A stretch of 57,735 nt of DNA from Acidaminococcaceae bacterium. Lineage in GTDB: Bacteria > Bacillota > Negativicutes > Acidaminococcales > Acidaminococcaceae. Under the pieces are notes generated by a model. That model worked only from the letters and a program-made list of their open reading frames with translations, did not search any database and was not told the DNA's origin. Made by a program: the position numbers and the translations under genes. The stretch covers positions 1 through 57,735 of the forward strand of contig JAKVKY010000008.1 of the NCBI GenBank assembly GCA_022484685.1, written 5' to 3'. Of the stretch, positions 25,386 through 34,859 are shown piece by piece (position 1 is the stretch's first letter; each line of letters begins with the position of its first letter).

Positions 25386-27557
25386 ATGGAAAATTTAAGT
25401 GCCATCCTGGCCGCAGAATTACACATTAAACCGGCGCAGGCCGCCGCCACCCTGGAACTTTTAGACAGCGGCAACACGGTGCCTTTCGTGGCCCGCTACC
25501 GCAAAGAGATGACCGGCTCTTTGGACGAAGAACAGATCCGCACCATTGAAGAACGGGCAAAATATCTGCGCAACCTGGATGCCCGCCGGGAAGAGATTCT
25601 GGCTTCGATCAAAGAACAGGAAAAACTGACCCCGGAACTGGAACAGAAACTCCGGGCTGCCACCAAGATGCAGGAACTGGAAGATCTCTACCTGCCCTAC
25701 AAACCCAAGAAACGTACCCGGGCTCAGATTGCCAGGGAAAAGGGTCTGGCGTCACTGGCAGATCTGATCCTGGCTCAGGTGGAACCTTCCCTGCCTCTGG
25801 ACAAGTTAGCCGCCGTAGCCGTCAACCCGGAAAAAGGTGTGAACAGCGTGGAGGAAGCCTGGCAGGGCGCCATGGATATCGTAGCCGAAACAGTTTCCGA
25901 CCGGGCCGAGGTCCGGGAGTTTTTACGCCGCATCCTCTGGAAGGAAGCGGTGCTGGCTTCCGAACTGGCCGTAGATGAAAATACGGGCAAAGATTTTTTA
26001 ATGTATAAGGAATACAGCGAACCGGTGCGCCAATTGCCGCCCCACCGTATCCTGGCCTTAAACCGTGGCGAAAGCTTAAAATGTTTAAAGCTCAGCTTGA
26101 ACAGCGACACGGACAGCATCCTGGAACGGCTGCACAGCTTTTTAAGGATCAGGCCTCATAACGCCTACACGGAGATGTACACCACCGCCGTGGCTGACGC
26201 TTATAAGCGTTTAATCTTCCCGTCCCTGGAACGGGAAATTCGCAGCGAACTCACCGCCAAAGCGGAAAAACAGGCCATCAGCGTTTTCAGCGCCAACCTG
26301 CGGCAGCTGCTGTTACAGCAGCCTATCGGCGGCCATACGGTGTTAGGACTGGACCCCGGTTACCGTACCGGTTGTAAAGCCGCCGTGGTTAATCCCCAGG
26401 GCCGGGTCCTGGCCATCGACACCTTGTATTTAACCGGCAGCCAGCACCAGCAGGACGAAGCCGAGCAAAAGTTTATCAAGTTAGTAAAAAATAACGGCGT
26501 CACCCTGGTAGCCATGGGTAACGGCACCGCTTCTTACGAAACGGAAGAGTTCACCGCTAAGCTGATTGCCAAATATAAGCTCAACATCTCCTACGTTATC
26601 GCCAGCGAGGCCGGCGCTTCCGTGTACTCCGCCTCCAAGCTGGCCCGGGAGGAACTGCCGGACCTGGACGTATCCCTGCGGGGAGCCGTGTCCATCGCCC
26701 GCCGTATCCAGGACCCGCTGGCCGAACTGGTGAAGATTGAACCGAAAGCCATCGGCGTGGGCCAGTACCAGCATGACGTGAACCAGAAGGAACTGGGGGA
26801 AGCTTTAGGCCAGGTGGTAGAGTCCTGCGTGAACCATGTAGGCGTAGATTTAAATACCGCCTCCCCGGCCCTGCTCAGTTATGTGGCCGGCGTTTCCAGC
26901 ACGGTAGCCAAAAACATTATCGCCTACCGCAACGAGAACGGCGCTTTTAAAAACCGCAAGCAGTTACTGAAAGTGCCTCGCTTAGGTCCTGCCGCTTTTA
27001 CCCAGTGCGCCGGCTTCTTGCGCATCCAGAACGGCACGGAACCTTTGGATAACACTTCTGTCCATCCGGAAAGTTATAAACTTACCGAAAGTATTTTAAC
27101 AAAGTTGGGCTGCCAGGCCGAAAGCTGTACTGCGCCCAGCGTCCAGCTCATTGCTTCTAAGGCGGACCCGGCTCCCCTGGCGGCCGAGCTCCAGGCCGGT
27201 CTGCCTACGGTAACAGATATCTTACAGGCGCTGGCGAAACCGGGACGTGATCCCCGGGAGGATTCTCCTGCGCCCCTGAGCCGCAAAAAAGTGACTAAGC
27301 TCAGCGACTTAAAGATTGGCAGCATCGTCAAAGGCACCGTACAAAACGTGGTGGACTTCGGCTGCTTCGTAGACATCGGCCTCAAGGTCAGCGGCCTGGT
27401 ACACCGCTCCGAACTGTCCCACAAACATTTCCGGCATCCCCTGGATGTGGTCAGCGTAGGTCAGATCGTGGACGCCATGATTATCAGCATCGACGAAAAA
27501 CGCAACCGCATCGGTTTGAGTTTAAAGCAAGTACCCAAGGAAACTAAGAAAAACTGA
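25386..27557 (+). CDS. tex: Tex family RNA-binding protein
   Basis: Tex/YhgF proteins bind nucleic acid and take part in transcription and RNA surveillance; the exact job is unclear. The 723 residues follow the family order: helical N-terminal part with PFVARYRKEMTGSLDEEQ and DLYLPYKPKKRTRAQIARE, a YqgF/RNase H-like domain (VLGLDPGYRTGCKAAVV near 320), helix-hairpin-helix motifs (LNTASPALLSYVAGVS near 495), and a C-terminal S1 domain from about 645 (GSIVKGTVQNVVDFGCFVDI). The start has GGAGG upstream at slightly long spacing. Last gene before a strong terminator. Confidence 0.96.
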   Translation: MENLSAILAAELHIKPAQAAATLELLDSGNTVPFVARYRKEMTGSLDEEQIRTIEERAKYLRNLDARREEILASIKEQEKLTPELEQKLRAATKMQELEDLYLPYKPKKRTRAQIAREKGLASLADLILAQVEPSLPLDKLAAVAVNPEKGVNSVEEAWQGAMDIVAETVSDRAEVREFLRRILWKEAVLASELAVDENTGKDFLMYKEYSEPVRQLPPHRILALNRGESLKCLKLSLNSDTDSILERLHSFLRIRPHNAYTEMYTTAVADAYKRLIFPSLEREIRSELTAKAEKQAISVFSANLRQLLLQQPIGGHTVLGLDPGYRTGCKAAVVNPQGRVLAIDTLYLTGSQHQQDEAEQKFIKLVKNNGVTLVAMGNGTASYETEEFTAKLIAKYKLNISYVIASEAGASVYSASKLAREELPDLDVSLRGAVSIARRIQDPLAELVKIEPKAIGVGQYQHDVNQKELGEALGQVVESCVNHVGVDLNTASPALLSYVAGVSSTVAKNIIAYRNENGAFKNRKQLLKVPRLGPAAFTQCAGFLRIQNGTEPLDNTSVHPESYKLTESILTKLGCQAESCTAPSVQLIASKADPAPLAAELQAGLPTVTDILQALAKPGRDPREDSPAPLSRKKVTKLSDLKIGSIVKGTVQNVVDFGCFVDIGLKVSGLVHRSELSHKHFRHPLDVVSVGQIVDAMIISIDEKRNRIGLSLKQVPKETKKN

Positions 27558-27624
27558 CCAGGGAAAATACCGCCGGAACAGCGCGGCAACTTTCCCACCT
27601 GCAAACTGCTTTCTCCAGACGTTA

Positions 27625-27710
27625 AAAAGCCAGGTTCTCACGAACCTGGCTTTTACTTTTACTTTTAACTTTTGCTTTTAACCTTTGTCTTTAGCTTTTA
27701 CTTTTTACCT
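27625..27710. terminator. bidirectional terminator tex/ctpA-like with CTTTTA repeat
   Basis: AAAAGCCAGGTTC (27625-27637) and GAACCTGGCTTTT (27642-27654) are perfectly complementary around a TCAC loop; both strands read into T-tracts. From 27651 to about 27710 the plus strand repeats CTTTTA/CTTTTG/CTTTGT units around nine times, reaching the last codons of the minus-strand gene. Confidence 0.9.
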
Positions 27711-28852
27711 TGCAGTTCCTGTTTTAAATAAGTCTCCGCGGCATTTAACTGTTCGTCATCCTTGGTCTGCTCGTTTAGTTCTACCACTTCGTCCGGCTTG
27801 ATTCCCACCTTGTTGATGGAACGTCCGGAAGGCGTATAATAATTGGCCGTGGTTAATTTTAAGCCGGTAGCGTTACCCATCCGGTAGATGGTCTGCACCA
27901 CGCCCTTACCAAAAGTAGTAACGCCGAAAAGTTTACCCGCATGGGTATCCTGGATGGCGCCGGCCACAATTTCCGAAGCGCTGGCGCTGCCATGATCCAC
28001 CAAAACTGCCAGTGGATATTTAATAGCCGGTAGCTGGGATTCCTGAGTTACCGTGCGTCCCTGCCTGTCCGTTACTGAAACGATGGGTCCCTTAGGAACC
28101 AGGACCCGTGCTACCTTCACCGCTTCGTTTAAAAGCCCGCCGGGATTCTGGCGCAAGTCCAGGACCGTAGCCTGCATCCCTTCGCCTTCCAGTTTCTGGT
28201 AAGCTTTCAAGAAATCGGCGCCGGTATTATCATTAAACACCGCCAGCCGGATATAACCAATCTTCGTCCCCGGCAACATCTTGCTGGCCACGGACTCAAT
28301 CTTGATCTCGCCTCTGACCACGGTCACGTTCCGGAGAGAACCATTCTTAGCTTCAATAGTCAGTTCCACCTTGGTGCCGTTTTCCCCGCGAATCTTGCCT
28401 ACCACTTCTTCCAGTTGCAGGCCGGCCACATCTTTGCCGTCAATCTTGCGAATCTTTTCCCCGGCCTTGATGCCGGCCTTGGCGCCGGGAGTTCCCTCCA
28501 GCGGTGCCACCACCACAAAGTCCTTATCCTTCTTGCCCAGGACGATACCCACGCCGCCAAACGAACCTTCCGTGGTATCGTTCAGGCTGGCAAAAGACTC
28601 CTTGTCCAGATACACGGAATAAGGATCGTCCAAGGTCTTGACCATCCCGGAGATGGCGCCCTCAAAAAGCTTATCTTTGTCGTACTGACCTTCATAATGA
28701 GCTTCAACCAGGGATAAGGCCCGCAGGAATTTTAACCCGCCGAAATTATTCCCGGTCAGCCTATATAAGCCCCAGGCCAGACCACCCGCCGTCAGGACGA
28801 TACAGACCAGACAGGCCAGGATGGTCACCCACAGGCTCACTTGTTTTTTCAA
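27698..28852 (-). CDS. S41 carboxyl-terminal processing peptidase (CtpA-like)
   Basis: A secreted or membrane-anchored serine protease of 384 residues. One N-terminal membrane segment (about 8-28) precedes a helical region, a PDZ domain (about 100-185, with GTPGAKAGIKAGEKIRKIDG) and the S41 catalytic core. The nucleophile is in HGSASASEIVAGA and the general-base Lys in TTFGKGVVQT. Start is a TTG at 28852 with GAGGAAG 7 nt away. It lies 18 nt after the EnvC-like gene; linkage to ftsEX-envC suggests it trims an envelope protein, such as a wall hydrolase or its regulator, but the substrate is not known. Confidence 0.93.
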   Translation of the reverse strand: MKKQVSLWVTILACLVCIVLTAGGLAWGLYRLTGNNFGGLKFLRALSLVEAHYEGQYDKDKLFEGAISGMVKTLDDPYSVYLDKESFASLNDTTEGSFGGVGIVLGKKDKDFVVVAPLEGTPGAKAGIKAGEKIRKIDGKDVAGLQLEEVVGKIRGENGTKVELTIEAKNGSLRNVTVVRGEIKIESVASKMLPGTKIGYIRLAVFNDNTGADFLKAYQKLEGEGMQATVLDLRQNPGGLLNEAVKVARVLVPKGPIVSVTDRQGRTVTQESQLPAIKYPLAVLVDHGSASASEIVAGAIQDTHAGKLFGVTTFGKGVVQTIYRMGNATGLKLTTANYYTPSGRSINKVGIKPDEVVELNEQTKDDEQLNAAETYLKQELQGKK

Positions 28853-28870
28853 AATGCTTCCTCAACTTTC

Positions 28871-30001
28871 TTAGGGCAGATAATTCAGGGGATCCACAAC
28901 TTCACCGTGTAAACGTGCCTCAAAATGCACATGGGGACCGGTGGACCAACCGGTACTGCCGGACCGGGCAATCACATCGCCCTGGGTGACGGACTGACCT
29001 TCGCTGACCAGCAGCCGTGAGTTGTGGCCGTAAATAGTTACCAGACCGTTGCCATGGTTGATCATGACCGCATAGCCGTAACCACCCATCCAGCCGGAGT
29101 AAACTACCGTACCGGTATCAGCTGCCTTCACAGGCGTGCCGGAATCCACGGCAATATCAATACCGCTGTGGTAACGGGTCGTACCAAAGACAGGATGCGT
29201 ACGCCAGCCGGCATAAGACGTAATCGGTCCGGTGACCGGCCAGATGAAACGTCCCGTACCGCCCTGAGACGGCATAGAGGATTGACGTTCCAAGCTCTGC
29301 AACATGTTCTTAATGTTTTCGCTCATGGCGTTCAGGCGATCGTAATCAGCATCCTTCTTGACCTTATCTTCATTGGCCTTAAAGAGCAGCTGGGCACGTT
29401 CTTCCCGCGCTTTCTCCGCCGCGACTTTCTTCTCATCCAGGCTGGCCTTGTCTTTCTTAATCTCGACCATCTGCTTATCCAGCAAATCCTGGCGTTTCTG
29501 AATTTCATCGGCTTCGCGTTTCACGGTCTGCACCAGTTCCAGGTCCCCAGCAATAATTTTCTGCAGCAGGAACATGCGGCTGGCGAAATCGTTAAAATCC
29601 TTGGCGCCTAAGAGCACATCCAGATAGTTAATCTGGCCGTTGATGTAAATCTCCCGCAGCCGTTTGCGGTAAATTTTCATCCGGCCTTCCATCTTCACTT
29701 TTTTCTCGTTTAAAATTTTACTGTTGGCATCAATATCTTTTTGCAGGGCATCAGATTTCTTCTGCAAATCATTAATATCCGCCTGCAGTTTGGTTAACTG
29801 TGCGATGACCTCGTTCATGCGGGCGCTGGCTTCATCGGCGGTGAGTTTGGCTTTTTGCCGCTGCACATCAGCCTGCTGCAGCTTCTGCTGCACTGCATCC
29901 AGTTCCGCTTTCTTATCCGTGACGCTATCGGCAAACACCATAGTCATCTGGGACGAGATTAAGAGGAGCACAAGCAAACCGGTAAAGATTTTCCTGATCA
30001 T
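28871..30001 (-). CDS. EnvC/PcsB-like murein hydrolase activator (M23)
   Basis: A 376-residue exported protein. A signal peptide (MIRKIFTGLLVLLLISSQMT to about VFA, residue 24) is followed by long coiled coils rich in Lys, Glu, Asp and Leu (about 27-240) and a LytM/M23 domain (about 255-376). The LytM domain keeps zinc-ligand motifs HSGIDIAVD and GPHVHFE, so it may be an active endopeptidase rather than a degenerate activator as in E. coli EnvC. It is directly downstream of ftsEX, whose ATPase cycle controls such proteins through the coiled coil. GGAGG lies 10 nt before the ATG. Confidence 0.93.
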   Translation of the reverse strand: MIRKIFTGLLVLLLISSQMTMVFADSVTDKKAELDAVQQKLQQADVQRQKAKLTADEASARMNEVIAQLTKLQADINDLQKKSDALQKDIDANSKILNEKKVKMEGRMKIYRKRLREIYINGQINYLDVLLGAKDFNDFASRMFLLQKIIAGDLELVQTVKREADEIQKRQDLLDKQMVEIKKDKASLDEKKVAAEKAREERAQLLFKANEDKVKKDADYDRLNAMSENIKNMLQSLERQSSMPSQGGTGRFIWPVTGPITSYAGWRTHPVFGTTRYHSGIDIAVDSGTPVKAADTGTVVYSGWMGGYGYAVMINHGNGLVTIYGHNSRLLVSEGQSVTQGDVIARSGSTGWSTGPHVHFEARLHGEVVDPLNYLP

Positions 30002-30019
30002 TAGTTACTTGCCTCCGTA

Positions 30020-30907
30020 CTATACGCGCAAGAATTTTCTTAGCGAGATGAAACTGCCCAGGGCGCCGATGGCGGTACCCACAAACAGGATGAAAATATC
30101 TACATAAATCATGGTAGGCCAGGTGGGCAACAGCGGGAAAAAGGCCAGCGTGGCATAAATTTTCGAAAGCAGCATCGAATAGATGATGGTCACGAAAGCT
30201 CCCGCAAACACGGCTCCCCAAAAGCCCAGCGTCATACCTTCCATCAAAAAGGGCCAGCGGATAAACCAGTCTGTGGCGCCGACGTATTTCATGATCACGA
30301 CTTCCTTGCGCCGGGCAAAGACGGTCAACCTGATGGTGTTGGAAATGATGAACAAGGTGGCAAAGGACAGGAACAGTACCAGCACGATACCGCCAAAACG
30401 CAAGATACGGGTCAGGGAGAACAGATGTTCCACCACTTCCTGACCAAACTTGGCTGTCTCCACCTTCGGCATCTGATGAATAGTCGGAGCAATCTCCTTG
30501 ATGCGTTCCGGCACATCCACCTGCACTTCAAAAGAGTTAGGGAACGGATTTTCTGTGCCCAGGGCCGACAGCAAATTTTCCTGCTCTCCCAGGCGTTCCT
30601 TAAATCTATTCAAGGCTTCCGCTTTTTTTACTTGTTTCACCGAAACCACACCGGGCAAAGCTTTTAGCTTGCCGCTCATGGCTTCCAGTTCCTTGTCGTT
30701 GGCGCTGTCCTGCATATAAACCGTAATCTGTACCTGGCTTTCCAGATACTTAGCCAGGTTATTGGTGTTCAAAAAGATGAGCAGGAACATGCCCAGGACC
30801 AAAAGAGAAACTGCCACCGTGGAAACGGAAGCAAAGCTCATGAACCCGTTCCGGCGGATAGATTTATAAGTTTCTCTGATAAAATATTCTTTGGTACTAA
30901 GACTCAT
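30020..30907 (-). CDS. ftsX: cell division protein FtsX
   Basis: Membrane partner of FtsE. The 295 residues have four membrane segments: one near 22-43, then, after an extracytoplasmic loop of about 110 residues (the domain that touches EnvC/PcsB), three in the C-terminal third. The N-terminus MSLSTKEYFIRETYKSIRRN and the RLTVFARRKEVVIMKYVGAT segment are typical. An upstream ATG at 30964 exists, but 30907 gives the family N-terminus and overlaps the ftsE stop by 11 nt, indicating coupled translation. Confidence 0.96.
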   Translation of the reverse strand: MSLSTKEYFIRETYKSIRRNGFMSFASVSTVAVSLLVLGMFLLIFLNTNNLAKYLESQVQITVYMQDSANDKELEAMSGKLKALPGVVSVKQVKKAEALNRFKERLGEQENLLSALGTENPFPNSFEVQVDVPERIKEIAPTIHQMPKVETAKFGQEVVEHLFSLTRILRFGGIVLVLFLSFATLFIISNTIRLTVFARRKEVVIMKYVGATDWFIRWPFLMEGMTLGFWGAVFAGAFVTIIYSMLLSKIYATLAFFPLLPTWPTMIYVDIFILFVGTAIGALGSFISLRKFLRV

Positions 30908-31583
30908 ACCCGTATACCCCGTTACGTTCGTCTCTGACAATACGGCCCTTTTCAATAGCCACAACGCGCTTACCCATGGAGTCTACGATATCCTTATCAT
31001 GGGTGGCCATCACAATGGTGGTGCCGTTTTCGTTAATCTCGGAGAAAATCTGCATGATTTCCATGCCGGTTTCCGGATCCAGGTTGCCGGTAGGTTCGTC
31101 GGCAATCACCAGCAGCGGGTCATTAACGATGGCCCTGGCAATAGCTATACGCTGTTGCTCACCGCCGGACAGTTCGTTCGGATAGGAATTGGCGCGACGG
31201 CGCAAACCGACCAGATCCAGGACATTTAAGACCCGGCGTTTGATCTTGCGGTACGGCGTCTCGATAACCTGCATGGCAAAAGCCACATTGTCGTACACGG
31301 TCCGGTCCGGCAGCAAACGGTAATCCTGGAAGATGATACCCAGCTGACGGCGCATGTAGGGAATCTCCCTGGGTTTCAGCGCCAGGATATCCACCCCGTT
31401 GACCAGGATGGTACCCGTAGTAGGCAGCACCTCGCGGAACAACATCTTGATAAAAGTTGATTTGCCGGCGCCGCTGGGACCGACCACAAACACAAATTCC
31501 CCGGGCTGGATATGGATATTAACATCTTTCAGGGCCACATTGCCGCCCGGATAGGTTTTACTTACATCTGTCATCAATAACAA
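30897..31583 (-). CDS. ftsE: cell division ATP-binding protein FtsE
   Basis: Cytoplasmic ATPase of the FtsEX complex, which activates wall hydrolases at the septum. 228 residues, a normal length. Walker A GPSGAGKST, the Q-loop in IFQDYRLLPDRTVYDN, ABC signature LSGGEQQRIAIARA, Walker B LLVIADEPTGNLDP and the H-loop ATHDKDIV are all present. The longest frame starts at 31811 inside csaB; TTG at 31583 has AGGAG 7 nt upstream and yields MLLMTDVSKTYPGG, which aligns with the usual FtsE start. Gap to csaB is 22 nt. Confidence 0.96.
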   Translation of the reverse strand: MLLMTDVSKTYPGGNVALKDVNIHIQPGEFVFVVGPSGAGKSTFIKMLFREVLPTTGTILVNGVDILALKPREIPYMRRQLGIIFQDYRLLPDRTVYDNVAFAMQVIETPYRKIKRRVLNVLDLVGLRRRANSYPNELSGGEQQRIAIARAIVNDPLLVIADEPTGNLDPETGMEIMQIFSEINENGTTIVMATHDKDIVDSMGKRVVAIEKGRIVRDERNGVYGYES

Positions 31584-31605
31584 GGTAAAACTCCTTCCTG
31601 GAAAA

Positions 31606-32703
31606 CTAACTACGTTGCAACAAGGCCAGAGCCTGCTCCACGTTGCTTTGTGATAAGTGCCGCAAAGCTTCCAGACGTTCTTTCTGTTTCTCCAAGGGAT
31701 CATCCCACAACTTTTTCGCTTCCCGGACCACATCTTCTTCCTGCAGGGAAGCGATAGTACCGGCCAGTACACCGTCCACGGCGTGTACAAAAGCGTCCAC
31801 CTTAGGGTCATACGAGATGGCCAGGAACGGTACCTGCATCACCGCTGCAAAAACCAGGGCATGCAGACGCATGCCGACCAGTAACTTAAAGTTAGCGATG
31901 ATACTTAAAAATTCTTCGGTAGTATATTTGTCATGCAGCAGGACGACCTGGCTCCCGGGAATATCCGGGATGTAGAAACTCAGGTCATCGCACACCGGGA
32001 TATCCGTAGGATTCTGTAAAGGCAGCAGCACCACCTGGGCGCCTTTTTCCTCGCCTAAACGGTGCAACGCCTTGCCCAGTTCCTGCAGACAGACTTTATC
32101 ATTTTCCCAGTGCCGTACCGACACACCAATCAGCGGTTTCTCTAAATCCAGGCCCGCCTTGCGCAGGATATCCATTCCCTTAAAACGGGGAACCGTTTCC
32201 AGGGACAACACCGCATCCGCCGTAACCAGGACCTGTTCACCGCTAATACCCAGGCGTTCCAGCTCTGCCTTGGATTCCTCATCCCTAACCGTGATCAAAT
32301 CTGCCTTGCGGCACACCCATTTAGTCAGGGTCCGGAGAAATTGACAGCGTATAGGACCGATACCCTGGGCAAAAAGCATGACCTTTTTCCCAAAATGTTT
32401 GGCCGCCGCGATAACTGCTAAATAATATAACAAGCTTTTTTTGCTGGTTACATCCTGCAGTAAACTTCCGCCGCCGCTGACAAGTAAATCCGTATTCTTG
32501 AGCGCCGTTAAAATTTTCGGCGCATCAAAACGGTAAATTGATTCTACATTATATTTAGTTTTTGTTTCCGTAGGATTGCCGCTAATTACTGTCAAAGCTA
32601 CTTTTGGTTCCAGCTTGCGCAGGGCCTCCACGATGGCTGTGAGCATCGCTTCATCCCCCGCATTGTTAAAACCATAATAACCGGAGATAACTATCTTACT
32701 CAT
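31606..32703 (-). CDS. csaB: polysaccharide pyruvyl transferase CsaB
   Basis: CsaB adds a pyruvyl ketal to a cell-wall polymer, creating the anchor for SLH-domain proteins. The 365 residues begin with VISGYYGFNNAGDEAMLTAI and contain LVSGGGSLLQDVTSKKSLLYY, FAQGIGPI, TVRDEESK and VGMRLHALVFAA, the blocks of the pyruvyl-transferase fold. In Negativicutes outer-membrane OmpM-type proteins carry SLH domains, so a pyruvylated polymer would matter for tethering the outer membrane (inference). Overlaps the preceding DUF5693 gene by 8 nt, so the two are tightly coupled. Confidence 0.93.
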   Translation of the reverse strand: MSKIVISGYYGFNNAGDEAMLTAIVEALRKLEPKVALTVISGNPTETKTKYNVESIYRFDAPKILTALKNTDLLVSGGGSLLQDVTSKKSLLYYLAVIAAAKHFGKKVMLFAQGIGPIRCQFLRTLTKWVCRKADLITVRDEESKAELERLGISGEQVLVTADAVLSLETVPRFKGMDILRKAGLDLEKPLIGVSVRHWENDKVCLQELGKALHRLGEEKGAQVVLLPLQNPTDIPVCDDLSFYIPDIPGSQVVLLHDKYTTEEFLSIIANFKLLVGMRLHALVFAAVMQVPFLAISYDPKVDAFVHAVDGVLAGTIASLQEEDVVREAKKLWDDPLEKQKERLEALRHLSQSNVEQALALLQRS

Positions 32704-34816
32704 CCGCTACTAAGCTCCTTTGCCATTTCCGCACATACGGCAGCAACAGTGCTACCACTACCAGCACGATGATACCGATGACGGCTCCCAGGACATAACC
32801 GTCCAGGGCGCGGACATAACTCATCAATACCGGCGTCCGCATATGACAGAAGGTCTGTACCAAAGATCCCTGACCGATGGTAGCCGCCATGACTAAGAGC
32901 AGCTGCCAGATGCGCGGCCATTTTTGGTACAAGGCCAGCGCCGCCAGATAGAAAGCCGGATGTCCTACCAGGAATTCTTTTTCCCGGGGCCGGGCATACA
33001 TTAAATGTTCCAGCAGTACCCGCATCTTGATTTCCAGAGCCGGTACCGGCACGCCGGCGCTATGGCCGCTCCGTCCCACGAAAATGATGGCCACGATACC
33101 TAAAACGGCCAGGATCAGGAGATGAGCCACGGACAACTTAATCTGACACAATCTCTTTAACTGCGCGGCCAGTCCTAACGGCTGCCCGTCCGCCGTACCA
33201 AACATATCGTACCGGCGGATAAAAAGCAGGGCTGCCAGGAGCGGCGGCAGGATAAAGGTCAATTTCACGCCCCGGTAAATATCCGCTTCCAGGAAGAAAC
33301 GGTTATCGCCCAGGACGCTGGCAATAAAGGTGGCTCCTGCCAAAGAAATCAGCACCGCCAGCGCTAACTGCCAGGTCGTATTAAAAGCCAGCGCGGCTAA
33401 TGAACCTGTCTTCTCCCGGAACCGGTCCCCGACATCCAGGATCACACTCATGGACAGGGCCGGGAAAACTACAGCCGCGATAAAAGCCAGTGCCTGCCGG
33501 GTCAAAAGACCACGGGACATATAAATCGTCACCAGGGCAGCCAGACCACCGATGGCGGTCAGCCACAACTGCTGGCGCAGACTAATTTTTACTAAAAGGC
33601 TCAGGTATACTGCCAGGGCGGCGAAGATACCAAAAGCCAGGATGCCTACCGCTAACTTGGGCGGGAAATACGGGCCGGCAAAAGAATTGGTGCTGGTCGT
33701 AGGGCCTGTTTGCTGCAGGACCGTAGCCGTACCGATCTTAAAACCGGCTTTCTGTACGCTGGCCGTGATGCCACGCACATAATCCAGGTTTAGCTGCAGG
33801 ATATCCTGAGCACCCTGAGGCTTTAAGAAAGGCCGGATATAATTCATGCGGATATTGCGTTCCTCATCAGACACCGACCAGCGGCGCATGCCTTCCGGCA
33901 TGGTAATCTTCCCGTTTTCCATCTGGTCGATGGTGTACACGCGTACCGCGTCATAATTACTTTCTTCCAATAAATCAGAGAGTCCGTTAAACTTGGCGAA
34001 CTGCAACTGCGTCACATGCTCAATCAGCCCCACCCGGATATCGTAATCGTGGAGCAGACGGCTCATATAATATTCGTTATCCGGATAGCCCACCACATCC
34101 ATACCGCTGGGCAGGTAAGCCGTAACTTTAGCGCCCGAAGCCGCAATCCTGGCAAAGATGTTGTCGATGGCCTGGCGGGAAACCGGCAGATAATTCTGGG
34201 GGCGAACCACCACATTAAAACCGGCGTTCCTGACATTGCGCATCTCTTTGGAAGACAAGCCCAGAGGCGCCTGCATCAGCGGCGTCTTGTGCTCATAATC
34301 CACCAGGGTCAGTTCCCGGGGATCACCCTTCACTTCCAGGATGACGGGATTATTGCCCACGATGGACACCCGGTTAAAACCGTAGCGTAAACGTAAATCT
34401 GTCAAAAGCTCGCTGAAGACGGTCTTGCTGTCGCCTTCGGCAATATAAACGGCATCATATTTAAGCTCGCCGCGCTGGGCCAGTTGCTTAAAAACCCCGC
34501 CGCTGGTACTGTCTTTAGAGTTGCGCAGTAAATCCTTGCCGGGAATGGCCACGATGGAACCGTCCTTGTCCAGACGTTCCAGGGTCGTGTCGTAAACTGC
34601 CAGGGTCGTGATACCGGCGTCCTTAAACTGGTTGAGGACGCTGCGTTCGCTGAGTCCTTCCCAGTCGGCAATCCGTTTCAGGATCTGGTAGTCCATCACC
34701 ATCTCTACCGTATCGTTACGCGCTTCCACCTTGTAACGGTTGTAGACCAGCCACAAACCGCACACCAGGCTGAGCAGGATGATTGCTATTAAAATATGGT
34801 TGTAACGACTTTTCAT
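32696..34816 (-). CDS. DUF5693 family multi-pass membrane protein
   Basis: A 706-residue protein of unknown function. One N-terminal membrane segment (about 9-28) leads to an extracytoplasmic domain of about 350 residues, and the C-terminal half holds about ten membrane helices starting with FPPKLAVGILAFGIFAALAV. In the soluble part NAGFNVVVRPQNYLP and the strand-helix pattern suggest a TIM-barrel-like fold, but no catalytic motif is certain. It overlaps csaB by 8 nt; members of this family are commonly beside csaB, so a role in making, flipping or modifying the pyruvylated polymer is reasonable but unproved. The GTG at 34822 is too near the GGAG; ATG at 34816 fits. Confidence 0.85.
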   Translation of the reverse strand: MKSRYNHILIAIILLSLVCGLWLVYNRYKVEARNDTVEMVMDYQILKRIADWEGLSERSVLNQFKDAGITTLAVYDTTLERLDKDGSIVAIPGKDLLRNSKDSTSGGVFKQLAQRGELKYDAVYIAEGDSKTVFSELLTDLRLRYGFNRVSIVGNNPVILEVKGDPRELTLVDYEHKTPLMQAPLGLSSKEMRNVRNAGFNVVVRPQNYLPVSRQAIDNIFARIAASGAKVTAYLPSGMDVVGYPDNEYYMSRLLHDYDIRVGLIEHVTQLQFAKFNGLSDLLEESNYDAVRVYTIDQMENGKITMPEGMRRWSVSDEERNIRMNYIRPFLKPQGAQDILQLNLDYVRGITASVQKAGFKIGTATVLQQTGPTTSTNSFAGPYFPPKLAVGILAFGIFAALAVYLSLLVKISLRQQLWLTAIGGLAALVTIYMSRGLLTRQALAFIAAVVFPALSMSVILDVGDRFREKTGSLAALAFNTTWQLALAVLISLAGATFIASVLGDNRFFLEADIYRGVKLTFILPPLLAALLFIRRYDMFGTADGQPLGLAAQLKRLCQIKLSVAHLLILAVLGIVAIIFVGRSGHSAGVPVPALEIKMRVLLEHLMYARPREKEFLVGHPAFYLAALALYQKWPRIWQLLLVMAATIGQGSLVQTFCHMRTPVLMSYVRALDGYVLGAVIGIIVLVVVALLLPYVRKWQRSLVADE

Positions 34817-34859
34817 CTGCACATCTCCACTAAACTATGCCTTGCGCCACGCGTCTTTT

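Noticed and set aside
27651-27710. CRISPR-like or tandem repeat array
   Set aside because: Units are only 6-7 nt, degenerate and without spacers; no CRISPR array or cas gene occurs in the window.
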